DNA from: Alphaproteobacteria bacterium GWF2_58_20
GTDB lineage: Bacteria; Pseudomonadota; Alphaproteobacteria; UBA1247
Assembly (NCBI GenBank): GCA_001768735.1
Contig: MEMB01000002.1
Coordinates: 213,573 to 277,572, forward strand
Direction: 5' to 3'
DNA: 64,000 nt
The notes beneath the pieces were generated by a model. It made no database searches and was not told the origin of the DNA. It saw only the letters and a program-made list of their open reading frames with translations. The position numbers and the translations under genes are program-made. This document shows, in pieces, positions 52,106 to 60,235 of the stretch (its first letter is position 1; the number at the start of each line of letters is the position of its first letter).

Positions 52106-53557
52106 GTGCCCAAGTCCATGCTTGCCCGGATTGTTTGTTTGGTGTTGCTGTTTGCCGTGGTGGTTTTTTCCATTGCGGAGGCTGCGGGCATCATGCACAT
52201 GCGGGCAATCGCTCCCCATGTTCTGGATGGGGGGACTCTTGGAATCGGTTGGGCCGGGCCTTTTGCGGGCCTTCTTTTTTCCATTGCATTTCTGCCCATG
52301 CTGGCCCCGGTCTTGTGGCAAAGACATTATGGCAAGGTCTCCTTCTTCTGGGGGATGACATTCCTTTTGCCATTTGCGCTCCGTTTCGGAGGGCGGGGGG
52401 CGGTCTATGAGGTTTTGAACATCTTCGTGTCCGATTATATGCCATTCATGGCGTTGCTTGTGGCGCTTTATGTGGTTGGGGGAGGGATCCGCCTTGTTGG
52501 GCATTTGCGGGGAAATCCGGTGTCAAATTCCGCGATGCTGGTGCTCGGGTTGATCGCAGCCGGCTGGATGGGGACAACAGGTGCTTCCATGCTGTTTATC
52601 CGCCCCATTCTTGAGGCCAACAGCCATCGCAAATACCGGGCGCATATCGTTGTCTTCTTCATCTTTCTTGTTTCCAATATCGGGGGGATCATTACGCCAC
52701 TCGGGGATCCTCCATTGTTCATGGGCTTTTTGCGGGGGGTTTCTTTTTTCTGGCCAACCGTATTCCTGATGAAGCCATTTCTGGTGGCTTCGTTCCTGTT
52801 GCTGGTGGCCTTTTTTGTTGTGGATACATTTTTATGGCTTTATGAAAACCACAGTCTCGAAGATGGACAGTTTTTTACCGGAAAACTGGGGCTTGAAGGC
52901 AAAGTGAATATTCTGCTCCTGGCCCTGATTGTCGGGTCGGTCATCCTGCCTGGAATGTGGAAAAGCGGCGTTGTGGTTACCATTGGACGTACGGACATTG
53001 CGGTTGAGTATGTGGTGAGCGATCTGTTCCTGTGTTCCATCGCCATGTTCTCCTGGGCGCTGACAGGCATGTCAACCCGAATTCATAATGAGTTTCATTG
53101 GGAACCAATGATCGAGGTTGGAAAGCTTTTTGCGGGTATCTTTATCACCATGGTTCCTGTGATCGCCATGCTTCAGGCCGGGGTAAACGGTCCGTTTGGT
53201 GCGGTCGAACGGCTGGTGACGACAGGGGATTCTTTCCGGCCGGGATTGTTTTACCTGATGACCGGCATGCTGTCGGGGTTTCTGGACAATACGCCGACAT
53301 ATCTGGCATTTTTCAACCTGGCAGGAGGGCATGCCGATGTCCTCATGTGGGAGCATCCCCAGGTTTTGGTGGCGATTTCGTGTGGGGCGGTGTTCATGGG
53401 AGCCCTCACCTATATTGGCAATGCCCCCAATTTCATGGTGCGCGCCATTGCCGAGCAACGAGGGGTGAAAATGCCCGGTTTCTTTGGTTATATGCTATGG
53501 TCGTTGGGGATCCTCGCGCCTGTTTTGGCTGTGGTGGGGGTTGTCTGTTTCATGTAA
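52106..53557 (+). CDS. Na+/H+ antiporter, ArsB/NhaD superfamily
   Basis: The polytopic membrane protein of 483 residues has about 12 helices. Ion-transporter superfamily marks include GLIAAGWMGTTGASMLFIRP, SNIGGIITPLGDPPLF and SGFLDNTPTYLAFFNLAGG; the repeated helix-break motifs with N, T and D residues are the expected ion-binding sites. The start is GTG 52106 with GGAGG and an ideal spacing. It probably exports Na+, which would also feed the PomAB-like motor, though the direction and ion are inferred from family only. Confidence 0.88.
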   Translation: MPKSMLARIVCLVLLFAVVVFSIAEAAGIMHMRAIAPHVLDGGTLGIGWAGPFAGLLFSIAFLPMLAPVLWQRHYGKVSFFWGMTFLLPFALRFGGRGAVYEVLNIFVSDYMPFMALLVALYVVGGGIRLVGHLRGNPVSNSAMLVLGLIAAGWMGTTGASMLFIRPILEANSHRKYRAHIVVFFIFLVSNIGGIITPLGDPPLFMGFLRGVSFFWPTVFLMKPFLVASFLLLVAFFVVDTFLWLYENHSLEDGQFFTGKLGLEGKVNILLLALIVGSVILPGMWKSGVVVTIGRTDIAVEYVVSDLFLCSIAMFSWALTGMSTRIHNEFHWEPMIEVGKLFAGIFITMVPVIAMLQAGVNGPFGAVERLVTTGDSFRPGLFYLMTGMLSGFLDNTPTYLAFFNLAGGHADVLMWEHPQVLVAISCGAVFMGALTYIGNAPNFMVRAIAEQRGVKMPGFFGYMLWSLGILAPVLAVVGVVCFM

Positions 53558-53580
53558 GGAAGATTTGTTGATGTGGAAAT

Positions 53581-53620
53581 AAAAAGCGCGGGAAGGCCAA
53601 CAAGCCTTCCCGCGCTTTTT
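53581..53620. terminator. Bidirectional terminator
   Basis: AAAAAGCGCGGGAAGGC and GCCTTCCCGCGCTTTTT flank a short loop. The antiporter gene (plus) and the small membrane-protein gene (minus) converge here. Confidence 0.92.
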
Positions 53621-53633
53621 GAAACAGGGTTTC

Positions 53634-54005
53634 TTAAATCCTGGGTGCGGGAACGGGTGTGTTGCCCTTTGTACGGATCCTGTCCATGATATTCCCGGCA
53701 ACAAAAAGGCCGCTCAGGACAAGAGGTGCGGCGATCATCGCATAGGGCAAGGTTCCGATGGCGCTCATGCAGAAAAAGTATCCGGCATAAAGTCCCGTGC
53801 GTGTGCAGATGTCCTCTTTGTGGGCCTTTCCGATGGTTGCGTCGGCCACATGTCCAGCGCTGATGGCGGCAGCGGCAGTGAAGATAATGCTGCTGGTCAT
53901 GGGGGCAACGGCATAGGCTGTGGCGACAATCGCGGTGATGGGAACAAAATCGTTCTTGTAGGTAATGGCGGCAAGCTTGTTGAAGCTGTTTTTCAGGGAT
54001 GACAT
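53634..54005 (-). CDS. Small membrane protein, tandem paralogue A
   Basis: The 123-residue product has hydrophobic segments in the first half (ITAIVATAYAVAPMTSSIIF and on) and another near residue 85-105 (MIAAPLVLSGLFVAGNIM). It shares with the next gene the start MSSLK, ATAYAVAPMTS, TAAAAISAGHVADATIGKAH and then ED..TRTG.Y. The pair comes from a tandem duplication. I do not recognise the family. No signal peptide cleavage site is obvious. Its start codon lies 51 bases after the stop of the paralogue on the same strand, so they are likely co-transcribed. Confidence 0.75.
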   Translation of the reverse strand: MSSLKNSFNKLAAITYKNDFVPITAIVATAYAVAPMTSSIIFTAAAAISAGHVADATIGKAHKEDICTRTGLYAGYFFCMSAIGTLPYAMIAAPLVLSGLFVAGNIMDRIRTKGNTPVPAPRI

Positions 54006-54056
54006 GATAAAACTCCCGTCTGGAAATGGATTGTTGGTTTTTTTGGGAATGGGATT

Positions 54057-54629
54057 TTAGCGGTTTCCGGAAATCCGCGGACGGGGGGCGGGATACCCCT
54101 TCCGTGCCTGCCTGATGCTGGTGTGTGGCTGAATGGGCAGGCGTTGCTGCGGAGAGCGGACGGGTTTGTCCAGGAGGGGCGTTGCGTGGTTTTCTGCCTT
54201 CTTTTTTGGAACAAACAGGGGCGGGAGCGAATTTTCGATCTTCTGCCGTGCGGCAGTTTCCGCAACCTTGCGGATTTCCATACGTTTTTTATCGATTTCC
54301 TTGCCCAGGGCTTCACATGCCATCAAGACAAAGCCATAACCAATAATCAAGGGAAGTATGTTTTGTTGATACGTTGAGATTGTTTTCATTAGGCTGAAAA
54401 TAGCGACATACCTGCCAGTGCGGGTTGCCATGTCCTCGTTGTGGGCCTTGCCAATGGTGGCGTCGGCCACATGTCCAGCGCTGATGGCGGCAGCGGCGGT
54501 GGCGATGCTGGTCATGCTGGTCATGGGGGCAACGGCATAGGCAGTGGCAGTTATGGCAATGATGGGGGTGGCATCCGTTTTATAGCCAAAGGCGCAAACT
54601 CCATTGAAAACTTTTTTCAGGGATGACAT
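54057..54629 (-). CDS. Small membrane protein, tandem paralogue B
   Basis: The 190-residue product begins MSSLKKVFNGVCAFGYKTDA and contains the same core as paralogue A (ATAYAVAPMTS, AAAAISAGHVADATIGKAHN). A second hydrophobic stretch follows (NILPLIIGYGFVLMACEAL), then a charged, proline-rich tail of about 75 residues (KEIDKKRMEIRKVAETAARQ, ending PRPRISGNR) that paralogue A lacks. A cytoplasmic tail that binds something is plausible but not shown. Function unknown. Confidence 0.75.
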   Translation of the reverse strand: MSSLKKVFNGVCAFGYKTDATPIIAITATAYAVAPMTSMTSIATAAAAISAGHVADATIGKAHNEDMATRTGRYVAIFSLMKTISTYQQNILPLIIGYGFVLMACEALGKEIDKKRMEIRKVAETAARQKIENSLPPLFVPKKKAENHATPLLDKPVRSPQQRLPIQPHTSIRQARKGYPAPRPRISGNR

Positions 54630-54727
54630 TTGTGATTCCTTTTGTTTGTTGGATGGGGGGTTATCCCATGCGGCTTTGCGTTTGTGAAATACCTATTTGG
54701 AATATCAGGTATGCGGTGGGTGCATAC

Positions 54728-54764
54728 GAAAAAGAGCAGGGCGGGATATTTCCCGCCCTGCTGC
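54728..54764 (-). terminator. Terminator of rpsD
   Basis: GCAGGGCGGGA (54736-54746) and TCCCGCCCTGC (54751-54761) form a perfect stem. On the minus strand it is followed by TCTTTTTCG. It lies 27 bases after the rpsD stop. Confidence 0.88.
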
Positions 54765-54788
54765 CTGTCGTGATGTCTTTCGGGCTGT

Positions 54789-55406
54789 TTAGCGCGAATA
54801 GAATTCGATGACGAGGTTTGGTTCCATCTGCACGGCATAGGGAACGTCCGCGAATTTCGGGGTGCGGAGGAAGGTTCCCTTCATGGCCTTGTGGTCAACT
54901 TCCATGTAGTCCGGAACATCGCGTTCACCGGAAGTCGCAGCTTCAAGGACGATGGGGGCTTCGCGGAGCTTCTGTACCACCTGCACCACATCACCATCCT
55001 TGAGGAGGCGTGACGGGATGTTGCAGCGCTTGCCGTTGACGAGGATGTGGCCGTGGCTCACAAACTGGCGGGAAGCGAAAATGGTTGGAACGAATTTCAT
55101 GCGGTAAACCACGCAGTCCAGACGGCGCTCGAGCAAACCGATCAGCTGCTCGGAGGAGTCGCCGCGACGACGGACGGCTTCCTGATAATACCTGCGGAAC
55201 TGGCGTTCGCCGATATTGGCATAAAAACCCTTGAGGGTCTGCTTGGCGCGGAGCTGCGTGCCGTAATCGGACGGCTTCTTGCGGCGCTGGCCATGCTGGC
55301 CTGGGCCGTATTCGCGCTTGATGACGGGGGATTTGCTGCGGCCCCAGAGGTTGGCGCCGATGCGGCGGTCAATCTTGTGTTTGGCTTCATGCCGTTTTCC
55401 GGTCAT
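54789..55406 (-). CDS. rpsD: 30S ribosomal protein S4
   Basis: This is primary 16S rRNA-binding protein S4, 205 residues. It begins [20 protein letters not shown] and contains the S4 domain [20 protein letters not shown] followed by [20 protein letters not shown], ending LVIEFYSR. As in most alphaproteobacteria, rpsD stands alone away from the alpha operon. GAGGA precedes the ATG at 55406. It has its own terminator. Confidence 0.98.
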   Translation of the reverse strand: MTGKRHEAKHKIDRRIGANLWGRSKSPVIKREYGPGQHGQRRKKPSDYGTQLRAKQTLKGFYANIGERQFRRYYQEAVRRRGDSSEQLIGLLERRLDCVVYRMKFVPTIFASRQFVSHGHILVNGKRCNIPSRLLKDGDVVQVVQKLREAPIVLEAATSGERDVPDYMEVDHKAMKGTFLRTPKFADVPYAVQMEPNLVIEFYSR

Positions 55407-55491
55407 GGGAGATTCCTCTTCTCTTGTTTTTCACATTGTCCCAATAGTCCCGGATGAAAGTCCCCGGGCGGGACGACATGGCCTTTCAGCC

Positions 55492-55692
55492 TCACCGTCC
55501 GCTTTCTTGGGAGGAGCCGTCCGTATAAGGGTTTTGTGTGTCCGTGTCAACGTCTTCTTCCGGAACCTCGTTGGTGGGAATCCGGTAAGAGCCGGAAAGC
55601 CAGTGGCCAAGGTCCACGTAAGCGCAGCGGGAGGAGCAGAAAGGAGAACCTTCTGCGGCGGGCTGGCCACAGATGGGACATTCTTTTTTCAT
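55492..55692 (-). CDS. yacG: YacG zinc protein, gyrase inhibitor family
   Basis: The 66-residue protein has one zinc-binding site from Cys5, Cys8, Cys19 and Cys23 (CPICGQPAAEGSPFCSSRCA), then the YacG helix AYVDLGHWLSGSYRIP and an acidic tail. In E. coli YacG binds GyrB. The ATG at 55692 has GGAG upstream and overlaps the stop of the RNase G gene by four bases, so yacG is the last gene of the infA-maf-rng-yacG operon. Confidence 0.93.
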   Translation of the reverse strand: MKKECPICGQPAAEGSPFCSSRCAYVDLGHWLSGSYRIPTNEVPEEDVDTDTQNPYTDGSSQESGR

Positions 55693-56768
55693 GCAACGCA
55701 CTCCGAAAGGGAAGGGGTCCTGCGGGTTCTTGTGGCTTCCAGCAGGCGCAGGGGGGAATAACCGGCAATATCAAAGTTGCAGGGATCCTCGGCGGCGGCA
55801 TGCCTGAGGATCTCCATGATGCGCTGGGCATCTTCCTTGGCGGGCAGGCGCGGGAAATCCATGACGATCATGCCGGAGAGGTTGCGCAGACGTACCTGAC
55901 GGGCGATTTCCCGGGCGGCGTCCATGCAAAAGGCGGTTTTGGGGGCAGCCCCGGAATTGATGTCAATCGCCACGAGGGCTTCGGTGGGTTCGATGACAAG
56001 GTTGCCGCCGGGAATGGGAACCGTGCGTGCAAGCAGGCCATCGATGCTGTCGCAAAGCCCCAGGGATTCAAAAAAGGATTCTCCTGCGCTTTCGTAAACA
56101 AGGCGGTTGGAGAGGTCAGGGGCCATGCCTTCCAGCCAGTCCTTTAAAAAGGGATTTGGCAGGGTTGATATGATCTGTTCCGGCGTGGCGGGAACATCGG
56201 TGATGATGCGCATCGGCGCACTCATGCCAGAAAAGGATTGGCCCTTTTCAAGAATATTCTGGCCAAGCCGCGACAGAAAGGATGCTTCTGCCAGAAGGGC
56301 CGCTTCCGTTGCCTGGCTGGCCTGTGCGCGGAGAATGAAACCGCCGGGCAGTCCGGATTCCTGAAGAATGGTTTTGCTCCCGGCGCATGCGGGGATGTCT
56401 TTTGCGCGCCGCGAGAGGAAAATGCTGCTTTCTCCGGGAAGATGAATGCAGAAACGCCCTGGCAGGGAAAGGCTGGAAGAAAGGCTGGGCAGCTTGCTGC
56501 GGAAAGCTTCAGCCTTGACCTGAACGATGTGGCGGCTTCCTGAAGGAAGGCCTGCCGGGGCTTTGCTGGCGTCCATGAAGCCTTCGCCGTGCGGGCCAAG
56601 GTCAATGAAGGTTCCTGCGGCGTCCGTGTTGCGGATGTGGCCCGAAAGGATGGCCCCGAAACGGAGCTGGCCGGGGCGGTCAACCTCAAGTGCGGTGATG
56701 TACCCCCCCCTTTCCACCATGGCGGCCATGTGTGCGCCGCGGTATGTTCCGATGGCAAGAATGCTCAC
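55689..56768 (-). CDS. rng: Short ribonuclease E/G family protein
   Basis: The 359-residue product resembles RNase G/E: an S1 RNA-binding region (LRFGAILSGHIRNTDAAGTF, DLGPHGEGFM) and the catalytic core with the two metal-binding Asp residues in ALVAIDINSG and MIVMDFPRL. It ends soon after GYSPLRLLEATRTRR; the C-terminal part with the CPxC zinc link that joins RNase E/G dimers is missing. Such short forms recur in alphaproteobacteria beside yacG. It may process rRNA or mRNA, but oligomerisation must differ from the E. coli enzyme. Confidence 0.88.
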   Translation of the reverse strand: MSILAIGTYRGAHMAAMVERGGYITALEVDRPGQLRFGAILSGHIRNTDAAGTFIDLGPHGEGFMDASKAPAGLPSGSRHIVQVKAEAFRSKLPSLSSSLSLPGRFCIHLPGESSIFLSRRAKDIPACAGSKTILQESGLPGGFILRAQASQATEAALLAEASFLSRLGQNILEKGQSFSGMSAPMRIITDVPATPEQIISTLPNPFLKDWLEGMAPDLSNRLVYESAGESFFESLGLCDSIDGLLARTVPIPGGNLVIEPTEALVAIDINSGAAPKTAFCMDAAREIARQVRLRNLSGMIVMDFPRLPAKEDAQRIMEILRHAAAEDPCNFDIAGYSPLRLLEATRTRRTPSLSECVA

Positions 56769-57343
56769 GGCAACCCAGGAAAACCCAGCCCCTTGAGGAG
56801 CTGTGTGGTTTCAAAGAGTGGCAGGCCAACCACATTGCTGAAGCTGCCGGAAATGAAGCGGATGTAGCGTGCTGCGCGGCCCTGAATGCCATATCCGCCG
56901 GCCTTGTCGTTGCCTTCTCCACTCGCGATGTAATCGGCGATTTCGGCTTCGGACAGGTTTTTGAAGGTAACAGTGGTCTGGACGACACGGGTTTTCATGC
57001 GGCCATCTGGCGCCATGACGCAAAGGCCGGTATAAACACGGTGGCGTCGTCCGGAAAGCAGGCGAAGGCGCTTGATGGCATCCTTTTCATTTTCAGGCTT
57101 GTGAAGCATGCGGCGACCGCAGACAACAATGGTGTCGGCGGCAAGGATGAAATCGCCTGAATGGCGCGGGGCCACAGCCTTTGCCTTTTCTTCGGCAATC
57201 CGGCGCGCATACGCCAGGGGTGTTTCGTTTTTTGTGGGGGTTTCATCCGTTTCGGCGGGATCAATGGCGGCAGGTACAAGGCCAACCTGTTCCAGCAGGG
57301 CCTTGCGCCGAGGGGAAGCCGAGGCGAGGATGAGCGCGTTCAT
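56765..57343 (-). CDS. maf: Maf-family nucleotide pyrophosphatase
   Basis: This is a house-cleaning enzyme of 192 residues that hydrolyses dTTP/UTP or modified nucleotides. Family motifs: LILASASPRRKALLEQVGL at the N-terminus, the lysine in RRIAEEKAKAV, the base AADTIVVCG, and GKAGGYGIQG-like DKAGGYGIQGRAARYI. The start at 57343 lies eight bases after the infA stop, and its end overlaps the RNase G start by four bases. Confidence 0.95.
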   Translation of the reverse strand: MNALILASASPRRKALLEQVGLVPAAIDPAETDETPTKNETPLAYARRIAEEKAKAVAPRHSGDFILAADTIVVCGRRMLHKPENEKDAIKRLRLLSGRRHRVYTGLCVMAPDGRMKTRVVQTTVTFKNLSEAEIADYIASGEGNDKAGGYGIQGRAARYIRFISGSFSNVVGLPLFETTQLLKGLGFPGLP

Positions 57344-57351
57344 GGGAGGGG

Positions 57352-57570
57352 TTACTTGAAGCGGAAGGAAATGCGGCCCTTTGTCAGGTCATAAGGGGTC
57401 ATTTCAACAGTGACCCGGTCGCCGGCGAGAACGCGGATGCGGTTCTTGCGCATCTTGCCCGAGGTGTGGGCAAGGACTTCGTGGTCATTGTCCAGCTTGA
57501 CGCGGAACATGGCGTTGGGAAGGAGTTCCGTCACAATGCCGCTGAATTCGATAAGGTCTTCTTTTGCCAT
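57352..57570 (-). CDS. infA: Translation initiation factor IF-1
   Basis: The 72-residue single OB-fold protein binds the ribosomal A site during initiation. It begins [20 protein letters not shown], has [20 protein letters not shown] and ends RISFRFK. ATG 57570 gives the standard length; the open frame upstream is not coding. It leads the infA-maf-rng-yacG operon, an order common in alphaproteobacteria. Confidence 0.98.
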   Translation of the reverse strand: MAKEDLIEFSGIVTELLPNAMFRVKLDNDHEVLAHTSGKMRKNRIRVLAGDRVTVEMTPYDLTKGRISFRFK

Positions 57571-57718
57571 GGATATACACTCTGGGTGTGGGAATGGATG
57601 GGAGTATGAAGGGTTATTGCGCCATCTCCCGCAAAAAATCAATCTTTTTCTCTGTCATGGAACAATTCCCGTTGGTCAGGCGCATCAGGCAGACAGATCA
57701 GGTGCTGGGGGGCTGGTT

Positions 57719-59017
57719 TTACAAGTCGGGTGTGTCCTGATTGTCCGATTCGCGATGGATATTTGCGCCGCATCCCCGTAATTTTTCCACCACATTTTCA
57801 TAACCGCGATCCAGATGGTAGATGCGGCGGATGGTGGTTTCACCTTCCGCAGCAAGTGCTGCCAGCACCAGCGAGAACGATGCACGCAGGTCGGTGGCCA
57901 TTACGGGGGCACCGGAAAGTTTGGGTACGCCCCGCACCAGAACCGATGACTGGTGGATGGTAATATCAGCACCCATGCGCATGAGCTCCGGAACATGCAT
58001 GAAGCGGTTTTCAAAAATGGTTTCGGTAATCATGGAGGCCCCTTCCGCCAGCGTCATCAGCGCCATGAACTGGGCTTGCAGGTCGGTAGGGAAGCCTGGG
58101 TAAGGCTCGGTCATGATGTCCACGCCCAGAAGGGGGCCACTGGTGCGCCCAACGGTAATGGAATCCGCCGTTATTTCAATATCGGCGCCTGCTTCGACAA
58201 GTTTGCCGAGGGCGCACTGCAAATGGTCTGCACGCGCGCCTTCCAGCGTGATGCGGCCACCCGTTGCCATGGCTGCCATGGCGTAGGTTCCAGCCTCAAT
58301 CCGGTCGGGCATGACGCGGTGACGTGCTCCGGAAAGAGCTGTTTTCCCTTGAATGCGCAAGGTGTCTGTCCCAATGCCGGAAATGTCGGCTCCCATGGAA
58401 ACAAGGCATGAGGCAAGGTCTTCAATCTCGGGCTCGCGGGCAGCGTTTTCCATGAGGGTTTCGCCGTGGGCGAGGGTGGCGGCCATGAGGATGTTTTGCG
58501 TGGCGCCAACAGATACCTTCGGGAAAATGATTCTGGCTCCGGAAAGGCCGGAAGGGGCTTCTGCCTTGATGTAGCCATCCTTGATGGTGATGGTGGCGCC
58601 CATGTCTTCAAGCGCCTTGAGGTGCATGTCCACCGGGCGGGTGCCAATGGCGCAGCCGCCGGGGAGGGAAACCGTGGCGGTTCCGCATCTGGCAAGCAGG
58701 GGGCCGAGGACAAGAACACTGGCCCGCATGGTGCGGACAAGGTCGTAATGCGCAAGGGTTGATGTGATGGTGGGGACGTGGAAGGAAAGGGCCCGTCCAG
58801 CCCCTTCGCCCATGTCTTCCGGAGAGATGGTGGCACCAAGGGAGGCCAGGAGTTTTGAAAGGGTGCGGATGTCCGCAAGGTCGGGAATGTTTTCAAGGAC
58901 AAGGGGAGAATCGGTGAGCAGGCTTGCCACCATGAGGGGAAGGGCGGCGTTCTTGGCACCACTGATCCGGATGGTGCCGCTGAGCGGGGTTCCTCCAACA
59001 ATTCTCAGCTGGTCCAT
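57719..59017 (-). CDS. murA: UDP-GlcNAc 1-carboxyvinyltransferase
   Basis: The 432-residue enzyme catalyses the first committed step of peptidoglycan synthesis, from PEP and UDP-GlcNAc. It has Lys22 in [12 protein letters not shown], the catalytic loop Cys122 in [14 protein letters not shown] (so it should be fosfomycin-sensitive), and the C-terminal [14 protein letters not shown] and [19 protein letters not shown] precedes the ATG. It begins three bases after the stop of a 53-residue gene, so the two form an operon. Confidence 0.97.
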   Translation of the reverse strand: MDQLRIVGGTPLSGTIRISGAKNAALPLMVASLLTDSPLVLENIPDLADIRTLSKLLASLGATISPEDMGEGAGRALSFHVPTITSTLAHYDLVRTMRASVLVLGPLLARCGTATVSLPGGCAIGTRPVDMHLKALEDMGATITIKDGYIKAEAPSGLSGARIIFPKVSVGATQNILMAATLAHGETLMENAAREPEIEDLASCLVSMGADISGIGTDTLRIQGKTALSGARHRVMPDRIEAGTYAMAAMATGGRITLEGARADHLQCALGKLVEAGADIEITADSITVGRTSGPLLGVDIMTEPYPGFPTDLQAQFMALMTLAEGASMITETIFENRFMHVPELMRMGADITIHQSSVLVRGVPKLSGAPVMATDLRASFSLVLAALAAEGETTIRRIYHLDRGYENVVEKLRGCGANIHRESDNQDTPDL

Positions 59018-59020
59018 GTT

Positions 59021-59182
59021 TCAATCCTTTTTTTTGGCAGGTATTTGCTGTCCTGTCGCGCGGCCCTGCTGTTGGGCCTTGCGGCGTGCGATGTTCTGGC
59101 GCAAGGCGGCAGCAAGGCGCTTTTGGCGCGCATCCTTTGCGACGGGGTCCTTGCGCGGTGGCTGTTCTTGCAAATGGCTCAT
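59021..59182 (-). CDS. Small basic protein upstream of murA
   Basis: A complete 53-codon frame reads MSHLQEQPPRKDPVAKDARQ, then KRLAAALRQNIARRKAQQQG and ends PAKKKD. It is highly basic, with one amphipathic helix (about residues 18-40). Its stop is three bases from the murA ATG, and the AAGGA ribosome site of murA lies at its last codons. Small proteins with the pattern KDxRxxRLAAALRxNxxRRKAQ are found before murA in other alphaproteobacteria, as far as I recall. Nucleic-acid binding is conceivable; function unknown. Confidence 0.75.
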   Translation of the reverse strand: MSHLQEQPPRKDPVAKDARQKRLAAALRQNIARRKAQQQGRATGQQIPAKKKD

Positions 59183-59312
59183 GACAAGGATTCATAAGCG
59201 GCATTTCCGCATGACGCAAGGGGCTTTCGGGAATGGATAAAAAAGGATAAAAATGCGCTTGCAAGGGTTTGGGGGCTTGTGTATGTTGTCGCCACTTTCG
59301 GTTTGGAGCCAC

Positions 59313-59387
59313 GCTGCCGTAGCTCAGGGGTAGAGCACCCCCTTGGTAAGGGGGAGGTCCAGAGTTCAAATCTCTGCGGCAGCACCA
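59313..59387 (+). tRNA. tRNA-Thr(GGT)
   Basis: Acceptor GCTGCCG pairs with CGGCAGC. The D arm is GCTC/GAGC, the anticodon stem CCCCC/GGGGG with loop TTGGTAA, so the anticodon is GGT. The T arm is CAGAG TTCAAAT CTCTG. CCA is encoded (59385-59387). It stands between murA and the DUF882 gene. Confidence 0.95.
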
Positions 59388-59443
59388 TTTTTCAACGTTG
59401 TTGTGTCATGGTGCTGCTCCGGCCAAATAGTGAATGAGGATGC

Positions 59444-60034
59444 ATGTTCATTACTCAAGATGGCGCAGCTGATCACATTTCCAGTCGCCGCGCATTCATG
59501 AAACAGGGGTCGCTTTTTGTGGCTTCGGCAGCCATGCTGTCGGCCATGCCGGCGTTTGCCGCAATCCCGCTTCCTGTTCGCAAGCCCCCCGTGAAGCGGA
59601 TTCTCAGCCTTTATGATGAAGGGCGGAAGAATCGCATCCGCATTCCTTATCATGATGGGGAAAATTATCTTTCCGATGCGATGGATGACCTGGCCTGGTT
59701 CATGCGGGACCACCGCACGGGCGAAGCGCACGTGATAGATCCAAAGCTTCTGGATTACATGTATCTGGTGCATGCGCGTTCCGGTTCGGATGAACCCCTG
59801 CATGTCATTTCCGGTTATCGCTCAAAAGCCACCAATGACCGCTTGCGCAAAACCATGGATGGTGTTGCCAAGAACAGTTACCACCTGCTGGGCCGTGCGG
59901 TGGATTTCCGCCTGCCGGACGTGAAGCTGAGCTTTGTGCGCAAGGTGGCATTGGCCATCCGTGGCGGCGGCGTCGGCTATTATCCGTCGCACCATTTTAT
60001 CCATATTGACAGCGGCCCCATCCGCAAGTGGTGA
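59444..60034 (+). CDS. Tat-exported DUF882 (YcbK-like) protein
   Basis: The 196-residue product carries a twin-arginine signal (SRRAFMKQGSLFVASAAMLS, cleavage after AFA). The mature domain is of the DUF882/peptidase M15 type: LDYMYLVHARSGSDEPLHVI, SGYRSKATNDRLR, SYHLLGRAVDFRLPDV and GGGVGYYPSHHFIHIDSG, which holds the His/Asp zinc ligands. Relatives act on peptidoglycan cross-links or stem peptides. ATGs at 59440 and 59444 both exist; the second is in frame, with GAGGA upstream. Confidence 0.92.
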   Translation: MFITQDGAADHISSRRAFMKQGSLFVASAAMLSAMPAFAAIPLPVRKPPVKRILSLYDEGRKNRIRIPYHDGENYLSDAMDDLAWFMRDHRTGEAHVIDPKLLDYMYLVHARSGSDEPLHVISGYRSKATNDRLRKTMDGVAKNSYHLLGRAVDFRLPDVKLSFVRKVALAIRGGGVGYYPSHHFIHIDSGPIRKW

Positions 60035-60055
60035 GTTTCGAGTGCGCTGTTTGAG

Positions 60056-60088
60056 AAAAAAAAGGCGGGTAAACCGCTTTTTTTTGTC
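60056..60088 (+). terminator. Rho-independent terminator
   Basis: A-rich GCGG (60065-60068), loop GTAAA and CCGC (60074-60077) are followed by nine T; the A run before the stem extends pairing. It follows the DUF882 gene. Confidence 0.75.
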
Positions 60089-60235
60089 TCTTTTTCGAGA
60101 TATGCGTTTCATGCATGGCGTTATGCGTTTTTAAACCAAAAAGGGCATGGACATCATTGTCCCTTTTGTGAATACTGCCTCCTGTCGTGCATTCACACTC
60201 ATCCCCCTTTCTTTATATGAATCTGGAGATTTTGA

